A DNA stretch of 64,000 bases from Stappia sp. (GTDB lineage Bacteria; Pseudomonadota; Alphaproteobacteria; Rhizobiales; Stappiaceae), in assembly GCA_002722295.1 (NCBI GenBank), contig PBLF01000031.1:1-64000 (forward strand), written 5' to 3'. This document shows positions 55,712 through 64,000 of this stretch, one piece after another. Positions within the stretch are counted from its first letter, which is position 1, and each line of letters begins with the position of its first letter. A model generated the notes under the pieces. It was given only the letters and a program-made list of their open reading frames with translations. It was not told the origin of the DNA and did no database searches. The position numbers and the translations under genes were made by a program.

Positions 55712-56425
55712 ATGCGTCTCACCGCTCCCATCCATCGCCTGAAACACCGCGCCCGCCTGCTTGCCCGCGAAAAGGGCATTCCGCTACACGCCGCGCTTGA
55801 CCATGTGGCGCGCGAACAGGGGCAGGCCCGCTGGAGCCTGCTTGCCGCGCAGGCGGAGCGCCATGCGCCGGCCCGTCGCCTCCTCGGCCAGCTTTCCCCC
55901 GGTGACACGCTGCTGCTTGCCGCAAGGCCGGGGCAGGGCAAGACCGCGCTTGCGCTCGATCTCCTGCGGGAAGCCGCCGGGCAGGGGCGCATGGCCGTCT
56001 TCTTCTCGCTCTTCTACGCTCCGTGGGAAGCCGCCCGTCTCCTGACGCCGCGTGGCGGCGCGGAAGAAGCCGTGGATGGCGGGCTGCACATCGAGACGCT
56101 GGACGAACTCGATGCGGTGCTCGTCGGCGAGCGCATGGCGGGGGCCGTGCCCGGCAGTCTCGTCGTCATCGACTATCTGCAGCTTCTGGCGCGCGACGAA
56201 GGGGCCGGGGCGCAGGCACGCGAGGTTGCCGCCCTTGGCGCGCTTGCCCGCGAACGGGGCCTTGTGATCGTCTTCCTGTCGCAGGTGGCGCGGGCCTTCG
56301 ATCCGGCCCGCGCCCGGCTTCCAGGACCTGACGACGTGGCCGGTCCCTGGCCGGGACGCGCCGACGCGTTCTCGCGCACCTGTTTCCTGCATGAGGGAGA
56401 GATGCGGCTGAACGACCCGGCCTGA
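55712..56425 (+). CDS. Small DnaB-helicase-like RecA-fold ATPase
   Basis: A 237-aa protein. Walker A ARPGQGKT is at 71-78, Walker B VVIDYLQLLA at 151-160, and FLSQVARAFD at 188-197 corresponds to the DnaB motif with SQLSR. The N-terminal ~55 residues are basic and helical, and the DnaB N-terminal domain and arginine-finger region are missing. It is therefore a trimmed DnaB relative, not the replicative helicase. GGAGG precedes ATG 55712. Function unknown; a DNA-repair or mobile-element role is possible. Confidence 0.72.
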   Translation: MRLTAPIHRLKHRARLLAREKGIPLHAALDHVAREQGQARWSLLAAQAERHAPARRLLGQLSPGDTLLLAARPGQGKTALALDLLREAAGQGRMAVFFSLFYAPWEAARLLTPRGGAEEAVDGGLHIETLDELDAVLVGERMAGAVPGSLVVIDYLQLLARDEGAGAQAREVAALGALARERGLVIVFLSQVARAFDPARARLPGPDDVAGPWPGRADAFSRTCFLHEGEMRLNDPA

Positions 56426-56454
56426 TCGGCGGAGATCGACGCGCGCAAAAAAAA

Positions 56455-56476
56455 TGCCGGGTCCGAGGACCCGGCA
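56455..56476. terminator. Intrinsic terminator, stronger on the minus strand
   Basis: TGCCGGGTCC-GA-GGACCCGGCA with a run of eight As on its left (eight Ts on the minus strand). It ends the helicase-like gene from the left and would also stop minus-strand transcripts from the LysR gene at 56943. Confidence 0.8.
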
Positions 56477-56942
56477 GTTATTTGATTTTGCCACCTAAGT
56501 GGCGCAATCACCTTCCAGAGGGGAACAGTTGGCCGCATCAGACGTCGCTGGGAGGAGATAGCAACGAAGCGAACCAACAGCCTGATGGATATATGCAGTG
56601 CACAAGGCGCTCACACAAGAGGCACTGTTGCATTGCTGATATGCAAAATAAGCGGAGCACTTCGGCCAGCCCTGCAGATCCTGTCATGCTCTTGTCGCAA
56701 CTGCAAAAATCACGGGCGATGAGCTGCCCGACCAGGCGGCATGTGCCCGGTTTCGCATCATCGCTCCGCGCTTTGCGCGGTGCAGCGTGACCGAATGATG
56801 GGCAGGCGCGTGCCGTGCAGTCCGTGGCGGTGGAGCCAAATGCCGGGACGGGCATGGCGGTGAAAACGGCGCGGAGAGGCGAGGGGAGGCGCGCGGCCAG
56901 GGTCGGCCGCGCGGTCGGGGACGTGCCGGAAGATGGCCGTCT
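56477..56942. other. Gene-free gap
   Basis: About 465 bases, lower in GC than the flanks. Short ORFs here have neither ribosome sites nor protein-like composition. A small hairpin GCCAC-CTAA-GTGGC lies near 56490. A non-coding RNA cannot be excluded. Confidence 0.4.
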
Positions 56943-57839
56943 TCAGAAGGTCCAGCGCTCGGCCTTGGACAGGAGGAAATCGCGGAAGGCGGTGACGCGG
57001 GCGGTGTTCTTGAGTTCCGAGGGGTAGGTGAAATAGGTGTCGAAACTCGGCGCCTCGGTCTCGGGCATGAGCTGCACGAGATTCGAGCCTTCCTCGTTGA
57101 TGTAGTCCGGCAGCATGGCGATGCCGATGCCGCGTTCCACCGCGCGGCGGATCGCCACGACGTTGTTGACCCTGAGCACGCAGCGGCGGATCTCGCCGAC
57201 GGGCATTCCCGCCGTCTCCAGCCAGTTCATGTCGCGCAGGTAGGAGGGCGCGTGTTCGCCGAAGGTGACGATGCGGTGGCTCTCCAGATCCTCGATGGTC
57301 TTCGGCGCGCCGAAGCGCTGCAGATAGGCCGGCGAGGCGTAGAGGTGAAAATGCACCGTGAAGAGCTTGCGCTGGATCAGGTCGGGCTGGGTGGGCTTGC
57401 GCAGGCGGATGGCCACATCGGCCTCGCGCATGCCCAGGTCGAGTTCGTCGTCGTCGAAGATGAGGCGCAGCTCCATCTCCGGGTAGAGATCGATGAACTC
57501 GTTCAGCCGCTTGGTCAGCCAGGTCGAGCCCAGGCCCACCGTCGTGGTGATGCGCAGGGTGCCGGAGGGTTTCTCCCGGCTGTCGGTCAGGCGGGTCTGG
57601 ACCGACTCCAGCTTCATGAACACCTCGCGCGCGGTGCGGTAAAGCACCTCGCCCTGTTCGGTGAGCAGCAGGCCGCGCGCGTGGCGGTGGAAGAGCGGCA
57701 CCTTGAGATCATGCTCCAGCGCGCTGACCTGGCGGCTCACCGCGGACTGGCTCATGTTGAGCGCGTCGCCCGCGTGGGTGAAGCTGCCCGCCTGCGCGGC
57801 GGCGTGAAAGATGCGCAGTTTGTCCCAGTCCAGAGGCAC
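56943..57839 (-). CDS. lsrB: LysR-family regulator, LsrB/VtlR-like
   Basis: A 298-aa regulator. MPLDWDKLRIFHAAAQAGSF, SQSAVSRQVSALE and HRHARGLLLTEQG form the HTH, and the effector domain has ELRLIFDDDELDLGMREADVAIRLR and a C-terminal FDTYFTYPSELKNTA. Sequence and position next to trxB fit the rhizobial LsrB/VtlR family, which governs oxidative stress, envelope and small-RNA genes. Only one cysteine is present (Cys220); positions I recall as Cys in Sinorhizobium LsrB are Val and Met here. The gene name is by similarity. Confidence 0.85.
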   Translation of the reverse strand: MPLDWDKLRIFHAAAQAGSFTHAGDALNMSQSAVSRQVSALEHDLKVPLFHRHARGLLLTEQGEVLYRTAREVFMKLESVQTRLTDSREKPSGTLRITTTVGLGSTWLTKRLNEFIDLYPEMELRLIFDDDELDLGMREADVAIRLRKPTQPDLIQRKLFTVHFHLYASPAYLQRFGAPKTIEDLESHRIVTFGEHAPSYLRDMNWLETAGMPVGEIRRCVLRVNNVVAIRRAVERGIGIAMLPDYINEEGSNLVQLMPETEAPSFDTYFTYPSELKNTARVTAFRDFLLSKAERWTF

Positions 57840-57886
57840 GTCTGACCTGCCAGTCTTGTGTCGTTGGAGCGTTCGTGATGTTCAGG

Positions 57887-58909
<1,023 letters not shown>

Positions 58910-59995
58910 TCAGCCCTCCGCGGCTGCCCCGGCGTCGATCCGGTTGCGATGGGCAAGGTAGCGCCAGCGGATCGCGGCGGCGATCCGGGGCGTTGCATCG
59001 ATCGGCTCGTAGGTAGTCTCTTTGAGCGGCCCGGGGAAGGGGTGGACAACTCCCATGCGGGTCAATCCGGCAATAAATTCCTCAAACTTCCTGTGACCGC
59101 CCGAGGGGTGGAAAACATGCAAGGGTTTTCCGGTCACTAGAGCCTCTCCGACCATGTTGGCCGAATCGGCGGTCGCCACGATCGCGTCGGCATTGGCGAG
59201 GTAGGACAGCAGCGGATTTGCCGCCCCGCCGTCCCACATCAGGTGCCCGCCGTCGCGGGCCAGCACGCTGACCGCGTCATGAAGCGCGGCCGGTGTGCGG
59301 CGCGATCCGGTGATCATGAAACGCGCCCCTTCCGCCTCGAACCGGTGCAGCCCCTTCAGGAAGCGCTCGGTGTCGATGTCGTTGAAGCGGTAGTGCCGGC
59401 TGTCACCGCCCACCAGAACCGCGACGCGCGGGTGCGGCAGCGCGGCGATCTCCGCCGGTGGCGCCTTGCGCGCGGCCTCGATGCGCTGGCGGGAAAAGCG
59501 GTGCGGCCCCGTCGCCGTCACCAGCACGTTGTCCCCGCGCAGCCGGTCATGGTCCGGCACCCAGATGAAGTCGGCGATCCCGTTTCCCGCGCGCGGGTCC
59601 TTCAGGAACACGGTGAAGGTGCGTCCGCCGCTTGCGCGTTTGATATGCCCGAGATAGCTGACGGCGCGCCGGCCCGAGGCGATCACCATGTCGGGAAACG
59701 GCGGGGCGAGCGGGCTGCCCGGGGCACCGGGTGCCTCGCGCGGGTCGATCACCCCGAAGCGCGGCATCAGCCAGCGCCAGGGCGCGCGCGGTTTCACGCG
59801 GTGCAGCTCGTGGGGAAGCGACAGCGCCTCGGCGACGCCGATGCACTGGGTCTCGTCGCCGGCCTTTCCGTCGGTGACGATCCAGCAGTTTCGCGCCGTG
59901 AGCGGCGGCGGTTCGCGGCCCTCGCCGCCCTCGTCGTGTCCGGGCGGACGATCGGGGCGCGCGCGGCCTTCGCTTTCGTGATATTTCCCGTTCAT
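58910..59995 (-). CDS. ELM1/GtrOC1 family protein (mitochondrial-fission-ELM1-like, DUF1022)
   Basis: A 361-aa protein. After a charged N-terminal tail come WIVTDGKAGDETQCIGVAEAL, PDMVIASGRRAVSYLGHIKR, VAVLVGGDSRHYRF and ATADSANMVGEALVTGKPLHVF, the pattern of the DUF1022 family, which resembles glycosyltransferases of the GT-B fold. Bacterial members are thought to act in surface polysaccharide synthesis. The frame continues far upstream through lrp and the repeats, but MNGKYHE at 59995 after AGAAGG is the real start. Divergent from lrp. Confidence 0.85.
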   Translation of the reverse strand: MNGKYHESEGRARPDRPPGHDEGGEGREPPPLTARNCWIVTDGKAGDETQCIGVAEALSLPHELHRVKPRAPWRWLMPRFGVIDPREAPGAPGSPLAPPFPDMVIASGRRAVSYLGHIKRASGGRTFTVFLKDPRAGNGIADFIWVPDHDRLRGDNVLVTATGPHRFSRQRIEAARKAPPAEIAALPHPRVAVLVGGDSRHYRFNDIDTERFLKGLHRFEAEGARFMITGSRRTPAALHDAVSVLARDGGHLMWDGGAANPLLSYLANADAIVATADSANMVGEALVTGKPLHVFHPSGGHRKFEEFIAGLTRMGVVHPFPGPLKETTYEPIDATPRIAAAIRWRYLAHRNRIDAGAAAEG

Positions 59996-60202
59996 GCCTT
60001 CTGGTGTCACACTATTGCACAACTGCGCAAAAAATCTTAAGGGGCGTATCCTAATGGAGAGCCTTGTCAGGATGCGAGTCGCACCGCCGAAAGGCGCTTC
60101 TTCCGGTACGTCGCGTTGCGTTCGCGCATGTGGTCCGGGGGTGGGCGTTGCACATGCGGATGCGGGATCCCTGTGTGCCTGCGATTGGCGAAGGAGACCA
60201 GC

Positions 60203-60679
60203 GTGAAAATCCGCCTCGATGCCATTGACTGGCATATTCTCAACGAACTGCAGAGCGACGGGCGCATCACCAATGTGGAGCTTGCCCGGCGTGTCGGCAT
60301 TTCCGCGCCGCCGTGCCTGAGGCGTGTGCGCGCGCTGGAGGAGGCGGGCCTCATCATCGGCTACCGGACGCTGCTCGACGAGAAGCAGCTCGGCTATGAT
60401 GTCACCGCCTTCGCCATGGTCGGACTGCACAGTCAGACCGAGGCCGATCTCAACGCCTTCGAGGAACGCATCCAGGCGTGGCCCGAGGTCCGCGAGAGCT
60501 TCATGCTGTCCGGGGAGGTCGATTTCCTGCTCAAATGCGTGGTGCCGGACCTGCAGGCGTTCCAGAACTTCATCATCCGCGAGCTCACCGCCGCCCCGAA
60601 CGTCGACAGCGTCCGCACGGCCCTCACCATCCGCCAGACCAAGAACGAACCCGTCGTCCCGGTGAAGGAACTGGGGTGA
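60203..60679 (+). CDS. Lrp/AsnC-family transcriptional regulator
   Basis: A 158-aa regulator. The N-terminal HTH (NELQSDGRITNVELARRVGISAPPCLRRV in parts) is followed by the RAM effector domain (GEVDFLLKCVVPDLQAFQNFI). The start is a GTG at 60203 with AAGGAG 6 bases upstream; no ATG fits. An Lrp gene near trxB is usual in this order. The family senses amino acids. A repeat locus lies directly after it. Confidence 0.92.
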   Translation: MKIRLDAIDWHILNELQSDGRITNVELARRVGISAPPCLRRVRALEEAGLIIGYRTLLDEKQLGYDVTAFAMVGLHSQTEADLNAFEERIQAWPEVRESFMLSGEVDFLLKCVVPDLQAFQNFIIRELTAAPNVDSVRTALTIRQTKNEPVVPVKELG

Positions 60680-60704
60680 GGCGCGTCCGCCCGCCCGTCC
60701 ACCA

Positions 60705-61078
60705 GTCGCGAACCGGGGGCCCAATCCACGTGTCCTGACGCGACCTGCGCTTTTCGGCAAGGCCATGGCCGCAACCGCCCGGGCCTTCACGCTGGCCGAG
60801 GGTGCCAATGGGCCCCGGGTCGCGGGCGTGCCGCCCTTGCCCGGGGTGGCGGTGGAGAGGGGGCATCCTCCCGGTGTCATCCCGGTTTCGGCAAGGCCGA
60901 AGACCGGGATCCAGTAGCCGCCGTCGGGTGCGAGAGGCCCCACCGGTGTGAGACACACCCGTTCGAGGCTACTGGATCCCTGCCTTCGCAGGGATGACAA
61001 GGAGTGTGGGGCGTGCCCTGTTCGTTCCGTGCGCCCATTCCGCAATCGCCGTTCAGGTGCCATGTCCTGCCTCCCTAC
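60705..61078. repeat. Second repeat locus, unit A with expanded C module
   Basis: A copy of the 46.6-47.8 kb repeat family that begins 26 bases after the lrp stop. Hairpin A is shortened by a deletion, hairpin B is complete, and the 121-bp double hairpin form of module C lies at 60877-60997 (same length as at 47695-47815). Confidence 0.88.
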
Positions 61079-61266
61079 GGGCGTCACCCCGGACGTAGCG
61101 AAGCGAAGATCCGGGGCCCAATCCACGTGGCCGCATTTGACACCGGATGTTGGGACGCTGCCGCCACCGCAACTGCCCGGGCCTTGCCACTGCGACCGAG
61201 GGTGCCAATGGGCCCCGGGTCGCGGGCCTTTGGCCCTTGCCCGGGACGACCTCGGAGAGGGGGGCG
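61079..61266. repeat. Second repeat locus, unit B (partial)
   Basis: Hairpins A and B of the same family in the same orientation; the copy stops before module C. The region up to the LysR start at 61441 holds no other gene. Confidence 0.85.
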
Positions 61267-61440
61267 TCGGCGTGCCGTCGGCGGAGGGCTCTCCGGCTGT
61301 CAAGAAACTGAGACGGTTCAGGGATAATCTGCTTTCGGATCGGGCCTCGCTTGCCTGTCCCCGTCTCGCGTGTGTCCTCGCGGTTTCCCCGCCGGGCGCC
61401 CGGTTCGCGGACGGTCGAACCCGAAGCCCGAAGGACGCGG

Positions 61441-62328
61441 ATGCGCCAGCACAAGCTCGAGACACTGGTCTGGCTCGCCCGGCTGAAGAGCTTTCGCGCG
61501 GTGGCGGAAAAACTCAACACCACCCAGGCGGCGATCTCCCAGCGCGTGGCCTCCGTCGAGAACCAGCTCGGCGTAGTGCTGTTCGAACGCAGGAAGCGAC
61601 AGTGCAAGCTGACGGCGGAGGGGCGTGAAATCATTCCCTACGCGGAGCGCATCCTGGAACTCACCGGCGAGATGCTGGAGCAGGTCGCCAATGCGGATGC
61701 GTTTCGCGGCGTCATTCGGCTGGGTGTGGTCGACACCATCGTCCATGTCTGGCTGACGACGCTGCTGGAACAGCTCCAGACCCAGCATCCGCATGTGACG
61801 GTGGAGTTGCGCGTCGACACGTCCACGGTGCTGCGCGAGGCGGTTCAGAGCGGGTCGCTCGACATGGCGTTTCTGGTCGGCCCCCTGGCGGATGCCGACA
61901 TGTCCGCCCGCTACCTGTGCACCTACGAGTTCGGCTGGGTCGCAAGTCCCGACCTCGGGCTGCAGGGGCGTACGGTTCCGCTGGAGGAAATATCCCGGCG
62001 GCCGATCGTCACCTTTCCCCGCTCATCGAGACCCTATGTGCTGGTCAAGGAACAGATGAAGGCCGCCAACCTGCAGGCCTCGCGCATCAACGCGTCGGGG
62101 TCCGTGACCGCTTCCGTCAATCTCGTGGTCAATGCCGGTGGCATCGGCTTTCTGCCCATGGTCTCAGTGCAGGAGGAACTCGACCACGGGCGCCTGCATC
62201 TGGTCGATACCGATGCCGACTCCGTCAGCCTTCAATATTACGCCTATTTCCCCGCAGAGCTCCCTCACACGCTTACCGAGGCAATCGTCGATCTCGCAAA
62301 AGACGTTTCGAATGGGAAAAATTCGTAA
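61441..62328 (+). CDS. LysR-family transcriptional regulator
   Basis: A 295-aa regulator. The HTH reads WLARLKSFRAVAEKLNTTQAAISQRVASVE in parts (residues 10-40), and the effector domain has GVIRLGVVDTIVHVWLTTLLEQL. The start at 61441 (MRQHKLETL) follows AAGGA; the longer frame adds an Arg/Pro-rich stretch overlapping intergenic DNA. It lies just upstream of, and on the same strand as, a TRAP transporter, so it probably senses the transported acid. Confidence 0.9.
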   Translation: MRQHKLETLVWLARLKSFRAVAEKLNTTQAAISQRVASVENQLGVVLFERRKRQCKLTAEGREIIPYAERILELTGEMLEQVANADAFRGVIRLGVVDTIVHVWLTTLLEQLQTQHPHVTVELRVDTSTVLREAVQSGSLDMAFLVGPLADADMSARYLCTYEFGWVASPDLGLQGRTVPLEEISRRPIVTFPRSSRPYVLVKEQMKAANLQASRINASGSVTASVNLVVNAGGIGFLPMVSVQEELDHGRLHLVDTDADSVSLQYYAYFPAELPHTLTEAIVDLAKDVSNGKNS

Positions 62329-62340
62329 ATGCGTCATAAA

Positions 62341-62359
62341 AACTTCATATATTGAAGTT
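62341..62359. promoter_or_regulatory. Candidate operator between LysR and TRAP genes
   Basis: AACTTCA-TATAT-TGAAGTT, with perfect 7-bp arms, in a very AT-rich 190-bp gap upstream of dctP. Likely a LysR or other regulator site for the transporter operon. Confidence 0.45.
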
Positions 62360-62515
62360 GATTAGGCGTATTTTGAAATCAAAACTTATCAATTTGCATA
62401 AGGATTATTAGTTTGAGCGACGCGTCGCCTGCATTTATTCATCATTCGCGTCGGATGACATCCCGCGTCCGGTACAGCGTCTTCTTCACGCCACCGCTCA
62501 AGATTGGACATCGAC

Positions 62516-63514
62516 ATGAACAGGAAAATCGCAGGCCGGACCGTTCGCGGCCTGGTGACCGCAGCCCTCGTGACCGCGGCCGCGGTCGTCTCGACCACCG
62601 CGGCCCTTGCCGAGGCGAGGGTGTTGAAGTTCGCCCACGTGCTGCAGACCAATCATCCCTATCACGACATGGCGCTTCGCTTCAAAGCGGAGCTCGAGGC
62701 TCGCGACGTCGGGCTGAGCGTCGAGATCTTTCCCGCCAGCCAGCTCGGCAACGAGAGCGAACTCATCAGCGGGCTGCAGCTTGGAAGCGTCGACATTTCG
62801 ACCATCACTTCCGCCGTCACCTCGAATTTCGTGCCCGAGTTCCGGGTCTTCAGCCTGCCCTTCATGTTCCGTGACGCCGGCCATCTCTTCCGCGTCATGG
62901 ACGGCGAGATCGGCGACGAGATGGCCGCCCGGATGCTCGACGCCGGACTGGTCAAGCTCGGCTACGGCTACGGCGGCACGCGCGACCTTTACACCAGCAA
63001 GGCGGTCAACGAACTGGCGGATCTCGAGGGACTGAAGATCCGTACCATGAAGAACTCCGCGATCATCGACACCTGGAACGCCCTTGGCGCCATCGCCACG
63101 CCGGTGGCCTGGTCGGATGTTCCCGTCAGCCTGAAGCAGGGGCTGATCGACGGCGGCGAGGGAACCGGTGTCAGCTATCGCTCGATGGCCTTCTACGAGG
63201 ACACAAGGTACTTCACGCGGCTCGCCTACATCTTCAGCTGGCACAACCTGATGATGTCGAAGATGACCTTCGACTCCCTGACCGGCGAGCAGCAGCGCGC
63301 CGTGCTCGATGCGGCCAAGATCGCGGAAACCTACGAGCGCACCACCTTCCTCGACCAGGAGAAGGCGCTCTTCGACGATCTCGCCGACAAGGGTGCGGAA
63401 ATCATCACACCGCGGGACCGCGCCGAGTGGATCGCCAGGATCAAGGACGTCTACGCGGCGAATGCCGATGACGTCGGCGGCCTGGAGCGCATCGAGGCCA
63501 TCCAGAACTACTGA
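62516..63514 (+). CDS. TRAP transporter solute-binding protein (DctP family)
   Basis: A 332-aa periplasmic protein with a signal peptide (ALVTAAAVVSTTAALA, cleaved near residue 32). The mature part begins RVLKFAHVLQTNHPYHDMA, with FPASQLGNESELISGLQLG and LKIRTMKNSAIIDTWNALGA, the Arg in RTM being the carboxylate anchor of DctP proteins. It binds an organic acid of unknown identity. ATG 62516 is chosen over a TTG at 62504. First gene of the dctPQM operon. Confidence 0.93.
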   Translation: MNRKIAGRTVRGLVTAALVTAAAVVSTTAALAEARVLKFAHVLQTNHPYHDMALRFKAELEARDVGLSVEIFPASQLGNESELISGLQLGSVDISTITSAVTSNFVPEFRVFSLPFMFRDAGHLFRVMDGEIGDEMAARMLDAGLVKLGYGYGGTRDLYTSKAVNELADLEGLKIRTMKNSAIIDTWNALGAIATPVAWSDVPVSLKQGLIDGGEGTGVSYRSMAFYEDTRYFTRLAYIFSWHNLMMSKMTFDSLTGEQQRAVLDAAKIAETYERTTFLDQEKALFDDLADKGAEIITPRDRAEWIARIKDVYAANADDVGGLERIEAIQNY

Positions 63515-63614
63515 CCCGGCAGGGTGGGGCGGCCGGCTTCCGGTTGCCCCGCCAGGCCCTTCGCGCGGGCGGGTCCCGCCGCGCGCGCGTTCCCCTCCAG
63601 AAGATGGAAACCCG

Positions 63615-64000
63615 ATGAGCGAAGCCGTTCGTCCATCCGGCCTTGCGGCACGTATCCGCACCGGCCTGAGCCTTGTCGAGGCATCCGTCGCCGCGTTTAT
63701 GCTGATCGTCATGGTCGGGTGCACGGTGCTTCAGGTCGTCGCCCGGTTCGTCTTCAGCACCGGGCTTTCGTGGACCGACGAGGTCGCGATGTTCTCCTTC
63801 ATCTGGGCGGCGCTGATGGGGGCCGCACTCGTCATCAACACCGGCGGCGCGCACAGGATCGATGCTTTCGTCCGGCTTCTGCCGCTGCCGCCGCGCCGGG
63901 TTGTTCTCGCGCTCGTCTACGTCACGATCCTGGCGGCGCTGGTGCTGCTCGCGGTCTACGGAGTGAAGCTGCTCTTCGTGGTGCACTTCCAGAAATCATC
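63615..64000 (+). CDS. TRAP transporter small permease (DctQ), partial
   Basis: Starts at ATG 63615 (MSEAVRPSGLAARIRTGLSL) and runs off the window; about 128 residues are visible. Three hydrophobic helices and the DctQ blocks VARFVFSTGLSWTDEVAMF and AALVINTGGAHRIDAFVRLL are clear. It follows dctP by 100 bases; the large permease DctM is expected beyond the end. Confidence 0.9.
   Translation, partial: MSEAVRPSGLAARIRTGLSLVEASVAAFMLIVMVGCTVLQVVARFVFSTGLSWTDEVAMFSFIWAALMGAALVINTGGAHRIDAFVRLLPLPPRRVVLALVYVTILAALVLLAVYGVKLLFVVHFQKS

Noticed and set aside
56538-56855. 105-aa minus-strand ORF in the gene-free gap
   Set aside because: No ribosome site, Cys/Ser-rich random-looking composition and no recognisable motif.
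60000-61465. 5' extension of the ELM1-family frame to 851 aa
   Set aside because: It runs antisense through lrp and the second repeat locus; a good ribosome site supports the start at 59995.

Overview
The window is GC-rich chromosomal DNA from an alphaproteobacterium, most likely of the order Hyphomicrobiales (Rhizobiales). My guess is a Stappia/Roseibium-like lineage, but the family is not proven. The evidence is the rpmH-rnpA-yidC-yihA-argB string, a trxB gene beside an LsrB/VtlR-type LysR regulator and an Lrp gene, an ELM1-type gene, DUF1402 and DUF817 genes, an IS870-like insertion sequence, and CtrA-like sites.

Layout. 0.2-9.6 kb: an RGG-repeat cold-shock-domain protein, a metallo-beta-lactamase-fold hydrolase, secreted or cell-wall genes (DUF1402, anmK), a DUF1624 acyltransferase coupled to an EamA exporter, and several small membrane or acidic proteins. 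9.8-15.6 kb: a multi-PAS protein, the lysine/peptidoglycan genes dapE-DUF805-dapD, a methyltransferase and a second EamA exporter. 15.6-20.4 kb: a PhnA-like zinc protein, an alcohol dehydrogenase and an old-yellow-enzyme reductase with a divergent LysR regulator, and DUF817. 20.4-28.8 kb: the conserved HAD-argB-yihA-yidC-rnpA-rpmH string (minus strand), interrupted by a GGDEF-EAL protein and a CatB-like acetyltransferase. 29.2-33.1 kb: TVP38 protein, MerA-like flavoprotein and histidine kinase. 33.3-36.2 kb: tRNA-Arg, GNAT, sdaA, GntR.

36.4-42.7 kb: tryptophan-to-anthranilate catabolism (kynU, kynA, kynB) followed by a LivGFHM-type ABC importer with no binding protein, probably controlled by the divergent GntR regulator. 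43-46.5 kb: TadE/TadG-like genes and aspC. 46.6-47.8 kb: four tandem copies of a ~301-bp hairpin-rich repeat. 48.1-54.1 kb: an EF-G-like GTPase lacking the catalytic His, a PQQ-type sugar dehydrogenase, an MFS exporter and msrP. 54.1-56.5 kb: a small accessory pocket with a truncated NYN gene, an IS870-like element and a short DnaB-like ATPase. 56.9-60.7 kb: lsrB-like, trxB, ELM1-like, lrp. 60.7-61.3 kb: a second locus of the same repeat family. 61.4 kb to the end: a LysR regulator and the start of a TRAP transporter (dctP, partial dctQ).

Most of the window is ordinary core chromosome. The least explained structures are the two repeat loci, the EF-G paralogue with an altered active site, the RGG cold-shock protein and the NYN/IS pocket. 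No CRISPR array, prophage or defence island was recognised.
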